Part shown: piece by piece, positions 41,960 through 50,483 of the stretch
How positions within the stretch are numbered: position 1 is the first letter of the stretch
Layout of the letters: each line of letters begins with the position of its first letter
Source: Chlamydiae bacterium Ga0074140
GTDB lineage: Bacteria; Chlamydiota; Chlamydiia; Chlamydiales; Rhabdochlamydiaceae
Direction: 5' to 3'
DNA: 64,000 nucleotides
Assembly (NCBI GenBank): GCA_001464115.1
Contig: LNES01000006.1
Coordinates: 248,001 to 312,000, forward strand
Notes under the pieces: model-generated
The model's input: only the letters and a program-made list of their open reading frames with translations
The model's database searches: none
What the model was told of the DNA's origin: nothing
Program-made: the position numbers and the translations under genes

Positions 41960-43873
41960 ATGTTGATCAAGGCATCTTTTTTCTTCGTGTGTGTTTTTTC
42001 TTTTGCATTTCTATCGTCTGAAAACCTTGGAAAGTCTGAGGCATCCCCAAACGCTAAAACACTAGATTTTTGGTGTGAACACCACTGTGGAGAATGGGGC
42101 AGTGAATCCATCCGGAAAATAGAATGGGAATTCATCCAATGCCTTTACGACGCAAATTTAATTGCGGCATTTATTGATAAGAACTTCTGGGCGTCGGTTC
42201 GAAACTGGGATTTCTTCGAACAACCTCCACTTGAACCAATGTTCTATTTAAGGCCCACCGATTTTGACTCCAGGTGGTATAAAAAAATGCTAGATAAAGG
42301 TCACCGTGGGGGATTTGTAATTTCGAACGCTTACAACTGTTGGGGAGACTGGGGTGTTCGTTGGCGCATTTCACATGTTGATGATTCTGTTGGAAACCAT
42401 ATTGGCAAACATTTCTCAAGGGTCCGCTACAAGGATTTCGAGGATGCCTATGATGAAAACGGTGCCTTTTGTCTATGGACCAACCCGGTTGAAGAAACTA
42501 CCTACTCCTTTACCAATATTATCGATTTTCACAATACATGTTCTCAGCTCGCACTTGATCTTCTGGACGAAGTAAAAGATAATACATATCGAACAATCGA
42601 TGATCATCCCATCTTCAGAAAAGAAATGTATGATCGATATGCAAGACTCTCTACCCAATTAATTCGGACACAAGGCAGTTATTGCCATATATTCAGAGAT
42701 TGTGCACGGCTGCATCGAGCTCCCTCAGCATTGTACAATTTGGCCATACATGAGTTTCTTGAAGGGAAATATGAGGAGGCAATTGAAAGTTTAGGAAAAC
42801 TCTTAGAAAAGGTAGACCCTGAATGCCTGGAGGCAAATTTGGCCTCCAACATATGTGAGACTAGGGGCAAACTCGAGGTAGAAGTTGCGCTCTATGATGA
42901 AGCCATTACCAGCTTGACAAGAGCAATTGCATTAAATCCTGAGAAAAAAGAGGCCTATTTTGAGAGAGCCTCTGCATATTTTGAGTCTGGTCAATTCGAT
43001 CTTGCAATAAACGACTATTTAGAAAACTGGAAGGGCAACTCTTCGTTTTCTGATCGAGGCGATTGGGATGTTATGGATTTTGGAACGGGGATTATCGTAG
43101 GTGCGAAAAGTGGCATAGAATATTCCGGAAGCAATTTTTTCCCTTCTATTTATTCGTCGCTTCAAGGAATGGGAAATCTCTTGTGGACTACCGTTCAACA
43201 TCCGATTGAAGCGCCAAAACAATTCGCTAAATCGGTGATGGATTTTTTTGGCTATTTGAGAACCTGCAACAAAGCTGAATTGGCGGAAATGGTGGTTCCA
43301 GAAATATATGAACTAGTTGTCAATTGGGATGCTTTGCGCCCTCAGAAAAGAGGTGAACTTGCTGGGCATGCTTTAGGAAAATATGGCACGGAGATCCTTC
43401 TTGCCTACGCAACATATTACGGGGCAACCCTTGTTAAAACGTATGGACTCATTCGACACGCTGAAAAACTCTGCACATTGGAAACTTTAACCCACTCAAA
43501 AAAAAGCAAAAAGGAACTCTTGCAAGCTTCTGCAAGATGGCAAGAGCAAAGAAGGTTAGGATTCTCAAAAGTTCAACTGGAAGTGGACAAACAAGCGAAG
43601 CATATTCCAGGATCAAAGAATTATCAAAAGGATGGCGTTAGGGGAATTTGGACGCATCCCGATCCTCAAAAGCTACTAAGAGAACATGCTGGGAAAGGAC
43701 AAAAAGTTGTTGGTGTAGCGGGAGAGGCCGGTTACCGTGAACGAGTAAATTTCGGTGAAATCATAGGCGAGTTCGTGAAGGAAAACACCGGAGAGAAAAT
43801 TCCTACAACTGTAGGTATCATTCATTACAGCAAGAAAGGAGCGCACATTGTGCCCGCAAAACCACAAAAATAA
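41960..43873 (+). CDS. secreted TPR protein with C-terminal polymorphic toxin type 50-like domain
   Basis: 637 aa. Residues 1-23 are a signal peptide. Residues 25-250 form a Trp/Cys-rich region I do not recognise. About 250-360 contains two to three TPR units (ALYNLAIHEFLEGKYEEAI, then DEAITSLTRAIALNPEKKEA, then ASAYFESGQFDLAI). About 360-520 resembles a pre-toxin helical region (GHALGKYGTEILLAYATYYG). The last ~90 residues carry KHIPGSKNYQKDG, HPDPQKLLREHAGKGQKV, GYRERVNFGEIIGEFV, and TTVGIIHYSKKGAHIVPAKP, the conserved blocks I associate with polymorphic toxin type 50 (a BECR-fold RNase prediction). The downstream overlapping gene is a likely immunity protein. The region is visibly more A+T-rich than its neighbours, hinting at transfer. 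Confidence 0.8.
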   Translation: MLIKASFFFVCVFSFAFLSSENLGKSEASPNAKTLDFWCEHHCGEWGSESIRKIEWEFIQCLYDANLIAAFIDKNFWASVRNWDFFEQPPLEPMFYLRPTDFDSRWYKKMLDKGHRGGFVISNAYNCWGDWGVRWRISHVDDSVGNHIGKHFSRVRYKDFEDAYDENGAFCLWTNPVEETTYSFTNIIDFHNTCSQLALDLLDEVKDNTYRTIDDHPIFRKEMYDRYARLSTQLIRTQGSYCHIFRDCARLHRAPSALYNLAIHEFLEGKYEEAIESLGKLLEKVDPECLEANLASNICETRGKLEVEVALYDEAITSLTRAIALNPEKKEAYFERASAYFESGQFDLAINDYLENWKGNSSFSDRGDWDVMDFGTGIIVGAKSGIEYSGSNFFPSIYSSLQGMGNLLWTTVQHPIEAPKQFAKSVMDFFGYLRTCNKAELAEMVVPEIYELVVNWDALRPQKRGELAGHALGKYGTEILLAYATYYGATLVKTYGLIRHAEKLCTLETLTHSKKSKKELLQASARWQEQRRLGFSKVQLEVDKQAKHIPGSKNYQKDGVRGIWTHPDPQKLLREHAGKGQKVVGVAGEAGYRERVNFGEIIGEFVKENTGEKIPTTVGIIHYSKKGAHIVPAKPQK

Positions 43874-44537
43874 AAGTGACAACTTCTACAAGATAAACCG
43901 GGCTAGCGCGATCTTATCATTGAATAGCGGCCTTTTCTCGGAAGTCTTTCCTTCCTTACGAGTCGCCAAAATCCATTGGAATGATGAGGAAATTCAAATG
44001 TCTTTTTATTATGACGGAGAAATCTCTGAGGATGATCATGAGTCCGCAGAATGCGCAGCCACCGAGGTCATGGCACATTTTCCTGATTATGAATTCAAAG
44101 TAGAGATTATTCGATGTGACGAACCCAATCCCGTACCAGAAGAGCCGGGAATTGTCGTTTTCCGGAGAAAGGAAAAATCACAGAAACTTGACACTCGGTC
44201 TAGGGATCTAAACGAAAATGCAGAGTTTTATACTACAGATCGATTGAAAACTCTTTTATCTATCATAACTGCCTTGCAAGGTGAGATTTCCGAATACCTT
44301 CGAAATGTCAAAATTGGTTGGGGTGACGAAGAAGTGCGCATATACTTTTATTACGATGGAGAAATTTCAGAAGATGATCGCAAATCTGCAGAGAAGGTCG
44401 CCGCCAATGTGTTCGCGAATTTCCCTGAGCGTCAAGCCAAACTAGAGATCAGTAGATTAGACTATCCAGCTCGCATACCAAGCATAGGAGGCGAGACCGT
44501 TTACGCAAGAAAAGAAGCAAAACCCTCCTGGGCCTAG
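43848..44537 (+). CDS. probable immunity protein with two tandem copies of one domain
   Basis: 229 aa, no signal peptide, very acidic. TTG at 43848 is the likely start: AAAGGAG (43835-43841) precedes it by six bases and the frame overlaps the toxin gene by 26 bases. The protein is an internal duplication: residues about 40-115 (HWNDEEIQMSFYYDGEISED, then FPDYEFKVEIIR) match about 148-225 (GWGDEEVRIYFYYDGEISED, then FPERQAKLEISR). Acidic, cytoplasmic, coupled genes behind toxin domains are typical immunity proteins. No specific immunity family is claimed. A stand-alone chaperone would be the alternative. Confidence 0.7.
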   Translation: MCPQNHKNKSDNFYKINRASAILSLNSGLFSEVFPSLRVAKIHWNDEEIQMSFYYDGEISEDDHESAECAATEVMAHFPDYEFKVEIIRCDEPNPVPEEPGIVVFRRKEKSQKLDTRSRDLNENAEFYTTDRLKTLLSIITALQGEISEYLRNVKIGWGDEEVRIYFYYDGEISEDDRKSAEKVAANVFANFPERQAKLEISRLDYPARIPSIGGETVYARKEAKPSWA

Positions 44538-44544
44538 AGCAGGA

Positions 44545-45306
44545 TCAAATCACACCAACAATTAGCAGCGCCCCCAATAGATAAAGCAGGGAGACGATGA
44601 CTTTTTGCATCAGTTCGATGGTGATTTTTTTCAGCAGGAACATTCCGAGACAAATACCCAAAAAGGCAGATATAAATGCGAGGATCATTAGGGAAGGCGC
44701 AACGGTTTCAATGAGAGAACCAAAGCTCAATCCATAGATTGCCAAACGCGCAATGTCTACCGCTACTGCGATGGCTGCGCTTGTTCCGATGAATGCTTCT
44801 TTTCCAAGGCCGCTGCCGATTAAGAATGCGCTGCGGAAAGCGCCTTGATTGCCGGATAATCCCCCAAAAAATCCGCTGACCGCGCCGCCAAGAAAAAGAT
44901 TTTTCATTTTGAGTCGATTTGGAAACATCTCAAGCGTTGCAAAGAAGATGAGCAGCGCGCCGACTGTGAGATGCAAAATTGTGATTTCGAAAGTGTGAGA
45001 AAGCAGTACATATCTTCCCAATGGTTCGATCATGGAGAGTTTTTGCAAAAGCCACGCACCCGGAATCGCGGCAAGCAGCGCGGTGAGACCAAATCGCCCT
45101 ACGATTTTCCATTCAATGTGGGACCACAAGAATCCGGCTTTTAATACATTGTGCAGAAGATGCACTAGAGCGGTTAATCCAATCGCTATGGGAAGAGGAA
45201 AAAAGATCGCAACCACGGGCATGAGCAGCGTCCCTAGACCAAAACCTGAATAGAACGTGAGTAGAGAAGCGACAAAGGCGGAAAAGCCTATAAGAATGTA
45301 TTCCAT
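44545..45306 (-). CDS. TauE/SafE (DUF81) family membrane permease, second copy
   Basis: 253 aa, about eight membrane helices. The family repeat is visible as FYSGFGLGTLLMPVVAIFF near the N-terminus and SGFFGGLSGNQGAFRSAFL after the middle. It is not a close duplicate of the permease at 10493-11239. It follows the unknown membrane gene (12-base gap) and cyoE on the same strand, so it may be the last gene of the oxidase operon. The exported anion is unknown. It ends seven bases from the convergent immunity-like gene, with no terminator visible. Confidence 0.86.
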   Translation of the reverse strand: MEYILIGFSAFVASLLTFYSGFGLGTLLMPVVAIFFPLPIAIGLTALVHLLHNVLKAGFLWSHIEWKIVGRFGLTALLAAIPGAWLLQKLSMIEPLGRYVLLSHTFEITILHLTVGALLIFFATLEMFPNRLKMKNLFLGGAVSGFFGGLSGNQGAFRSAFLIGSGLGKEAFIGTSAAIAVAVDIARLAIYGLSFGSLIETVAPSLMILAFISAFLGICLGMFLLKKITIELMQKVIVSLLYLLGALLIVGVI

Positions 45307-45318
45307 CAGCTACCCAAA

Positions 45319-45765
45319 TTATCGATTGTCTACATCGTAACTTACGGTCAAAAAAATATAAGAAAAGTATGCAACAAGAGGAAGAAAAGAAGCAGCGGTG
45401 ATAACACACGCGGAAATCGAAGAAAAAGCCACCCCTGAGATTAAGTTGGTAAGCCCGGCGTGGGCGATAGGGAAAGCAAGTGATCCTGCAAATGCAGGCA
45501 AGGCAAATTTGTATGCGCAGTGTGTTTCAACGGTGAGGCGATAAAAAAGCGACCCCAAAAAGCAGATGCCCGCATTAGCAGCAAAAGAGAATGGTAGAAC
45601 AATGCCTAACCCCGTCATAGCTGCTGCGCGAAACAGGTGATTTACAAGTAGCGCAACTTTGTAAAGGAGCGGATGGTCATCACAATAGTCGCCGATCTGC
45701 TGGGTCGGTCCTCCTAAAACATTATACTCTTCAATTATTGTGTGAAGATTAAAAGCCAGAGCCAT
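45319..45765 (-). CDS. hypothetical membrane protein, 148 aa
   Basis: The protein has four hydrophobic stretches (about residues 48-65, 67-85, 95-112 and 118-142) after a soluble head containing GDYCDDHPLLYKVALLVNHLF. Its bilobed hydrophobic pattern is compatible with a chlamydia-specific membrane protein or an inclusion-membrane-like protein, but there is no diagnostic motif. It lies between cyoE (8-base gap) and the TauE/SafE gene in one leftward run. Function is unknown. Confidence 0.65.
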   Translation of the reverse strand: MALAFNLHTIIEEYNVLGGPTQQIGDYCDDHPLLYKVALLVNHLFRAAAMTGLGIVLPFSFAANAGICFLGSLFYRLTVETHCAYKFALPAFAGSLAFPIAHAGLTNLISGVAFSSISACVITAASFLPLVAYFSYIFLTVSYDVDNR

Positions 45766-45773
45766 TTTGAATC

Positions 45774-46625
45774 CTATTTAACTGCATCCAAAGAGATCAT
45801 AAGGGAAAGAGTGATGATCACCACCAGCGATGAGAGAAACATTTTTCGCGCCCAGAGTTTGTCATTCTGTGCCTTGAACCCTTTGATGCAGAACCAGAGC
45901 CAGGCAGCTCCTAAAAGAGCCGCGACAGCAAGATACGCATATCCGGTATAGCCAAATAGCGTAAGTGCAAATGCTGCAGCTATAAAAGCAACGAGATACA
46001 GGACCATTTGCACCTTGGTTACGTGTATCCCCCTTTTTATGGGCAACACGGGAATCGAAGCAGCAGCATATTCATGTTGCCGATAGATCGCGATCGCAAA
46101 AAAATGGGGCATCTGCCAAAGCACCACAATCATAAACAGGATAAAGGCTCCAAGATCAAAGGAGTTGCTCACTGCGCAATATCCTACAACCGGGGGAACA
46201 GCCCCGGCGACGCTTCCGATGAGCGTTGCATGTTCGGTGCGGTACTTCCAGATGCTATAGGCAACGACATACACAAAAAAACCGGCAAGCGCGATTGAAA
46301 CGGTTAAAATGTTCGTATATGACGCAAGAATAAACGTACCAGATAGGCCCAAGAGCACGGCAAAAATCAGGGCGTTTTTTAAGGGGATACTCCTTTGCGC
46401 AAGAGCCCGTTTTTTCGTTCTCCCCATCTTCTCGTCGGCAATTCGATCGATATAATTATTAAAAACACACCCCGATGCCATGATCAGAGAGAGGCCTGCA
46501 AGCATCGCCAAAAAGAGCCAGGGATCGAGATGGCCTTTCGAGACGAGAGCAAAGCCGCCTATCGCGGTGATCGAATTGCCGAATAGGATGCCTGGTTTGG
46601 TGATCGAGAAGTAAGTTTTTATCAA
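45774..46625 (-). CDS. cyoE: protoheme IX farnesyltransferase (heme O synthase), TTG start
   Basis: 283 aa from TTG 46625. Longer readings (to 46781) run through cyoD and lack conservation; the family begins at the equivalent of KTYFSITKPGILFGNSI. UbiA-type motifs are present: NNYIDRIADEKMGRTKKR (metal-binding Asp pair) and the second Asp region around QMPHFFAIAIYRQHEYAAA. Nine membrane helices are predicted. It makes heme O for the bo-type oxidase encoded upstream. The start shares bases with the cyoD stop (TTGA), implying coupled translation. Confidence 0.92.
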   Translation of the reverse strand: MIKTYFSITKPGILFGNSITAIGGFALVSKGHLDPWLFLAMLAGLSLIMASGCVFNNYIDRIADEKMGRTKKRALAQRSIPLKNALIFAVLLGLSGTFILASYTNILTVSIALAGFFVYVVAYSIWKYRTEHATLIGSVAGAVPPVVGYCAVSNSFDLGAFILFMIVVLWQMPHFFAIAIYRQHEYAAASIPVLPIKRGIHVTKVQMVLYLVAFIAAAFALTLFGYTGYAYLAVAALLGAAWLWFCIKGFKAQNDKLWARKMFLSSLVVIITLSLMISLDAVK

Positions 46626-46948
46626 TGTTTTGGCATGAGGTTGTAATTGAGGTGGTACATGATCCAAAGAGAGCCGAGCACGAGCATGACGGTGACCATC
46701 ACCATGAAGAGAAAGATCATCGAATTCCAGCGGGGCTTGGGCTCTTTGTGCATATTTATAAAAAACAGCAAAACAACCCATGCCTGTAGAAGCCCGAGTC
46801 CAGAAACCGTTAGGATTAAAGTTTTACCAATGAAGAGCTGTTTCTCCACGAGAAAATAGGCAACGAGACTGAGCACTCCCGCCAAGAAAAATCCTGTCAT
46901 ATAGGACTTAAAAGTCGCATGCCCTAACTCCTGATCGGGTTTTCTCAT
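46622..46948 (-). CDS. cyoD: cytochrome bo oxidase subunit IV
   Basis: 108 aa from ATG 46948, overlapping the cyoC stop by four bases. Three membrane helices and the segment QAWVVLLFFINMHKEPKPRWN match the small CyoD subunit, which stabilises the CuB site during assembly. The N-terminal hydrophilic tail is short. Its stop overlaps the TTG start of cyoE. Confidence 0.9.
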   Translation of the reverse strand: MRKPDQELGHATFKSYMTGFFLAGVLSLVAYFLVEKQLFIGKTLILTVSGLGLLQAWVVLLFFINMHKEPKPRWNSMIFLFMVMVTVMLVLGSLWIMYHLNYNLMPKH

Positions 46949-47511
46949 AAAACTCCTATTAGATAGACAAAGGTAAACATAAAGATCCAAACGAGATAGG
47001 AGAAAAACCAGAAGAGGCTTAAGCAGGTTAGCCTCCTTGTTACAGCCTCTGTGAAGCCGCGGCGGAAAACCTGCAGCGTGAAAACAATGATGAATAAAAC
47101 AGCAAAGAAGACGTGCAGCCAGTGGGTGCCTACAAGCGTGAAATAGGAAGATAAGAATGCGCTCTTCTGCCAGGTGTTTCCGGCAGCTATTTGGCTTGCG
47201 AGCTCCTCACCTACCATCGCTAAGAATGAGAGCCCCAAGAAAAGAGTCACGACAAACCAGGTTATAGTTCTATTCTTGTCCTGTCGCGCTGCAGCAACCA
47301 TTGCCATTCCACAGGAGAAACAACTGGTAAGTAACACCAGCGTTTCGTAGAGGCTGAAGGATAGCGTGAAAAGATCTTGAGGAACATTGTTTCGCAGTAC
47401 CGCATAAGTTGCAAAAAGAGTGGCGAATAGGATGAAGTCGGTCATGAGATAGATCCAGAACCCAAAGATCGTATTCGCAGAAACATCGTGATGCGTATTT
47501 TCTTGTGTCAT
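46945..47511 (-). CDS. cyoC: cytochrome bo oxidase subunit III
   Basis: 188 aa, five predicted membrane helices. FWIYLMTDFILFATLFATYAVLR in its N-terminal helix (read in parts) and the WHT-like GTHWLHVFFAVLFIIV segment identify a CyoC-type subunit III. It overlaps cyoB and cyoD by four bases on each side, in the standard cyoABCDE order. Confidence 0.93.
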   Translation of the reverse strand: MTQENTHHDVSANTIFGFWIYLMTDFILFATLFATYAVLRNNVPQDLFTLSFSLYETLVLLTSCFSCGMAMVAAARQDKNRTITWFVVTLFLGLSFLAMVGEELASQIAAGNTWQKSAFLSSYFTLVGTHWLHVFFAVLFIIVFTLQVFRRGFTEAVTRRLTCLSLFWFFSYLVWIFMFTFVYLIGVL

Positions 47512-49484
47512 GCGTCCCCTCGCTTTGCTTCGATGCGCGCAACTTCTGCTGCCGACACAACAAATTCCGTATGCTCGTCAGATAGGCGCCAAATCACACA
47601 CGCGATGACACCCACTGCGCTCAAAAGAGCGAGCCAGACGATATGCCAGATGATTCCGAACCCTAAAAGAAAGCTGAGTGCTCCAATGTACACACCTACT
47701 GGACTGTTCTTAGGCAGATGGATGGCGTGATAATGCGGGTGTCGGGGGTGGGCCTTCTTCTCCTCTTTTGCTACCCAGAATGGATCGCGCGTTCTTACCT
47801 CAGGGATGTGCGCAAAATTATAAACCGGAGGGGGCGATGTCGTTGACCATTCGAGTGTTCTTCCATTCCAAGGATCACCTGTTGTATCGAGATTTTTTTT
47901 GCGCTGTTTAATGCTTACAACTAGCTGCAAAATCTGCAGCCCAATGCCCACAAAAATCACCGCCACACCGATCATTGCGACTAAAAACAACGGAAACCAT
48001 CCTGTGGATGCCTCATAGTGATCTAGACGTCTTGTTGCACCCATGAGCCCCAAGATATACAGAGGGATGAAGGCGAGCAAAAATCCTAGGATCCAGCAGA
48101 AGGCGGCATACTCGCCAAGCTTCTCGTTGAGTTTGAATCCAAAAATTTTGGGAAACCAGTAGGTGAATCCAGCAAAAAAACCGAACAAGACTCCCCCGAT
48201 AATCACCGAGTGGAAGTGCGCAATCAAAAACAAACTGTTGTGCACTTGAAAATCGACAGGCGCAACAGACATCAAAACACCATCCATACCCCCGATTGTG
48301 AAGATGATCACAAATCCTATAAACCAGAGCATTGGGGCTGTGAAAAACACGCGTCCTCTATACATCGTAAAGAGCCAGTTAAAAACTTTTACTCCCGTAG
48401 GAACCGCGATAATCATCGTCATGAGTCCGAAGAAGGCATTCACATTTGCGCCGGCTCCCATGGTGAAAAAGTGATGCAGCCACACGATAAATGAGAGAAA
48501 GGTAATGGCAATAATTGCCCAAACCATCGATGCATAACCAAAAAGTCGTTTATGGGAGAAGGTCGCAACTACTTCGGAAAACATCCCAAAGGCGGGCAGG
48601 ATGAGAATATAGACTTCGGGATGGCCCCAAGCCCAAATCAAGTTAATATACATCATCGGATTGCCGCCAAAATCGGACGTGAAGAAATGCGTTCCAAAAA
48701 GACGGTCGATCGAAAGCATTCCTGCTGTTGCTGTGAGAATCGGGAAGGCTAAAACAATAAGAATGAGCGATGCTAATACTCCCCAGACGAACTGGGGCAT
48801 TTTCATAAGTGTCATTCCGGGACAGCGCATCTTCATAATTGTCACTAAAAAATTCACACCCGAAAGTAGTGTCCCTGCGCCTGAAATTTGTATACTCCAG
48901 AGCCAATAATCGACCCCGACACCTGAGCTATATGCCAACCCTGAAAGGGGCGGATAACCAACCCAACCTACCCCAGAAAAATTACCCACCATCAGGGAGA
49001 CGATGAGAAGTGCGGCCCCCGCAGCAAATAACCAGAAGCTAAGCGAGTTTAAAAAAGGAAAGGCGACATCGCGAGCTCCAATCTGCAACGGCACAAGAAA
49101 ATTGATCAGTGCAAATATTAATCCCATCGCCACGAAAAAGATCATGGTCGTCCCATGTGCGGTGAATAGCTGTTGATAATGGTCTGTTGACAGGTAGCCA
49201 AAGGCGTCGCCGACCGAAAGAATCTGTTGCAGGCGCATCATTCCTGCATCCACGACCCCTTTGAGGAGCATTACCGAGGAGAGAATGAGGTACATCACCC
49301 CAATTTTTTTGTGATCAAGTGTTGTAAGCCACTCGTGCCAGAGCCACTTCCACCGTTTGGTATAAGTTAAAAAGATGGCAAGCCCGATGCCGCCAAGAAG
49401 AATCGAAATCCCCACAGAAGCTTCGATCGCATCGTGTTTAAAAGCGTCAATGGTCAATCTTCCGAATATGTCACTTGCTTGCAT
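47508..49484 (-). CDS. cyoB: cytochrome bo oxidase subunit I
   Basis: 658 aa, about 15 membrane helices. Binuclear-centre ligands are visible: His in FTAHGTTMIFFVAMG (low-spin heme), WAWGHPEVYILILPAFG (CuB His-Tyr pair), VWLHHFFTMGAG (two more CuB His) and LIAHFHSVIIGGVLFG (heme ligands). The K- and D-channel residues look conserved. The enzyme oxidises ubiquinol, reduces oxygen to water and pumps protons. Chlamydiaceae carry only a bd-type oxidase as I recall, so this marks a more aerobic relative. Confidence 0.96.
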   Translation of the reverse strand: MQASDIFGRLTIDAFKHDAIEASVGISILLGGIGLAIFLTYTKRWKWLWHEWLTTLDHKKIGVMYLILSSVMLLKGVVDAGMMRLQQILSVGDAFGYLSTDHYQQLFTAHGTTMIFFVAMGLIFALINFLVPLQIGARDVAFPFLNSLSFWLFAAGAALLIVSLMVGNFSGVGWVGYPPLSGLAYSSGVGVDYWLWSIQISGAGTLLSGVNFLVTIMKMRCPGMTLMKMPQFVWGVLASLILIVLAFPILTATAGMLSIDRLFGTHFFTSDFGGNPMMYINLIWAWGHPEVYILILPAFGMFSEVVATFSHKRLFGYASMVWAIIAITFLSFIVWLHHFFTMGAGANVNAFFGLMTMIIAVPTGVKVFNWLFTMYRGRVFFTAPMLWFIGFVIIFTIGGMDGVLMSVAPVDFQVHNSLFLIAHFHSVIIGGVLFGFFAGFTYWFPKIFGFKLNEKLGEYAAFCWILGFLLAFIPLYILGLMGATRRLDHYEASTGWFPLFLVAMIGVAVIFVGIGLQILQLVVSIKQRKKNLDTTGDPWNGRTLEWSTTSPPPVYNFAHIPEVRTRDPFWVAKEEKKAHPRHPHYHAIHLPKNSPVGVYIGALSFLLGFGIIWHIVWLALLSAVGVIACVIWRLSDEHTEFVVSAAEVARIEAKRGDA

Positions 49485-50346
49485 CGCTACCCATCTCCAT
49501 GTATTGCATCATGATCTGGTCAAATAAATCCTCTTCATCCCAGCGGTAAACTTCCACAGGGTTGTACTCGCTGGGCTCAGCGAGCTCATGATACGCGGCT
49601 ACACTCAAAACACTCTTCGATCCTCTTGCCAACTCCACCCAGCGGTCAAACTCCTCTTGAGAGGTCGCCTTGGCAGTAAATGTCATCCCCGAAAAACCTT
49701 CCCCGCTGATATTGGCCGACGACCCTCTATAACTTCCCGGCTCATCTGCGATCAGATGGAGTTCTGAGCGCATCCCCGCCATGGCATAAATTTGTCCGCC
49801 GAGTTGTGGAATCCAAAATGAGTTCATCGGGGCATCGGCAGTGATTTCGAAATGAATGGGTGTCTGTTCGGGGAACTGAACGTAATTTACCGTCGCAATT
49901 TTTTGTTCCGGATAGAGAAAAAGCCACTTCCAATCGAGGGCGATAACTTGTATGGTCATCTGCTTCTCTTTGGCAGCGATCGGCCGAAAGGGATCCAATT
50001 CATGGCATGCTTTCCAATTCACTATCCCGAGAGCCACGATGATTAGGCAGGGAACACCCCACCAGACCGACTCCGCTAGCAAACTATAGTCCCAATTGGG
50101 TTCATATCTCGCCTTTTTGTTACTTGCCCTGTACCTCCATGCGATCACGAAGGTCATGACAAAGACCGGCAACACCACGAGAAGCATCAAAAAGGTAGAG
50201 ATGACGAGCAGAGAGCGCTGCTTCGTTGCGATCATGCCTTTCGGGTTCAAAACTGCGATATCGTTTGTGAACAAAAAGAGAAAGCTCAACACAGCGACGC
50301 TCAGAAAAATCAGAAATATGATCGTCAGTTTGGTTTTATCGGACAT
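49471..50346 (-). CDS. cyoA: cytochrome bo oxidase subunit II
   Basis: 291 aa. Two N-terminal membrane helices (about 8-28 and 44-70) precede the cupredoxin domain with WKWLFLYPEQKIATVN and MNSFWIPQLGGQIYAMAGM, the quinol-oxidase form with no CuA ligands. E. coli CyoA is a lipoprotein; here no lipobox Cys is seen in the first helix. It heads the operon and overlaps cyoB by 14 bases. The 137-base gap to the divergent gene at 50484 should contain the promoter, but none is clear. Confidence 0.95.
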   Translation of the reverse strand: MSDKTKLTIIFLIFLSVAVLSFLFLFTNDIAVLNPKGMIATKQRSLLVISTFLMLLVVLPVFVMTFVIAWRYRASNKKARYEPNWDYSLLAESVWWGVPCLIIVALGIVNWKACHELDPFRPIAAKEKQMTIQVIALDWKWLFLYPEQKIATVNYVQFPEQTPIHFEITADAPMNSFWIPQLGGQIYAMAGMRSELHLIADEPGSYRGSSANISGEGFSGMTFTAKATSQEEFDRWVELARGSKSVLSVAAYHELAEPSEYNPVEVYRWDEEDLFDQIMMQYMEMGSDASK

Positions 50347-50483
50347 TCATTAATCCCTACCTAAAAAATTTGATTCTGTCTTGCATAACGCTTGTGGTCA
50401 ACATTTTTTTACTCCAACAACATGGCGACATAATTCTCTTCCACGATACACTCGCCCCTTTGAAAATCCTGTCAGGAGGAATT

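Noticed and set aside
45774..46781. 335-aa version of cyoE
   Set aside because: The added 52 residues are His/Arg-rich, run through cyoD and are absent from the family; the TTG at 46625 gives the usual length.
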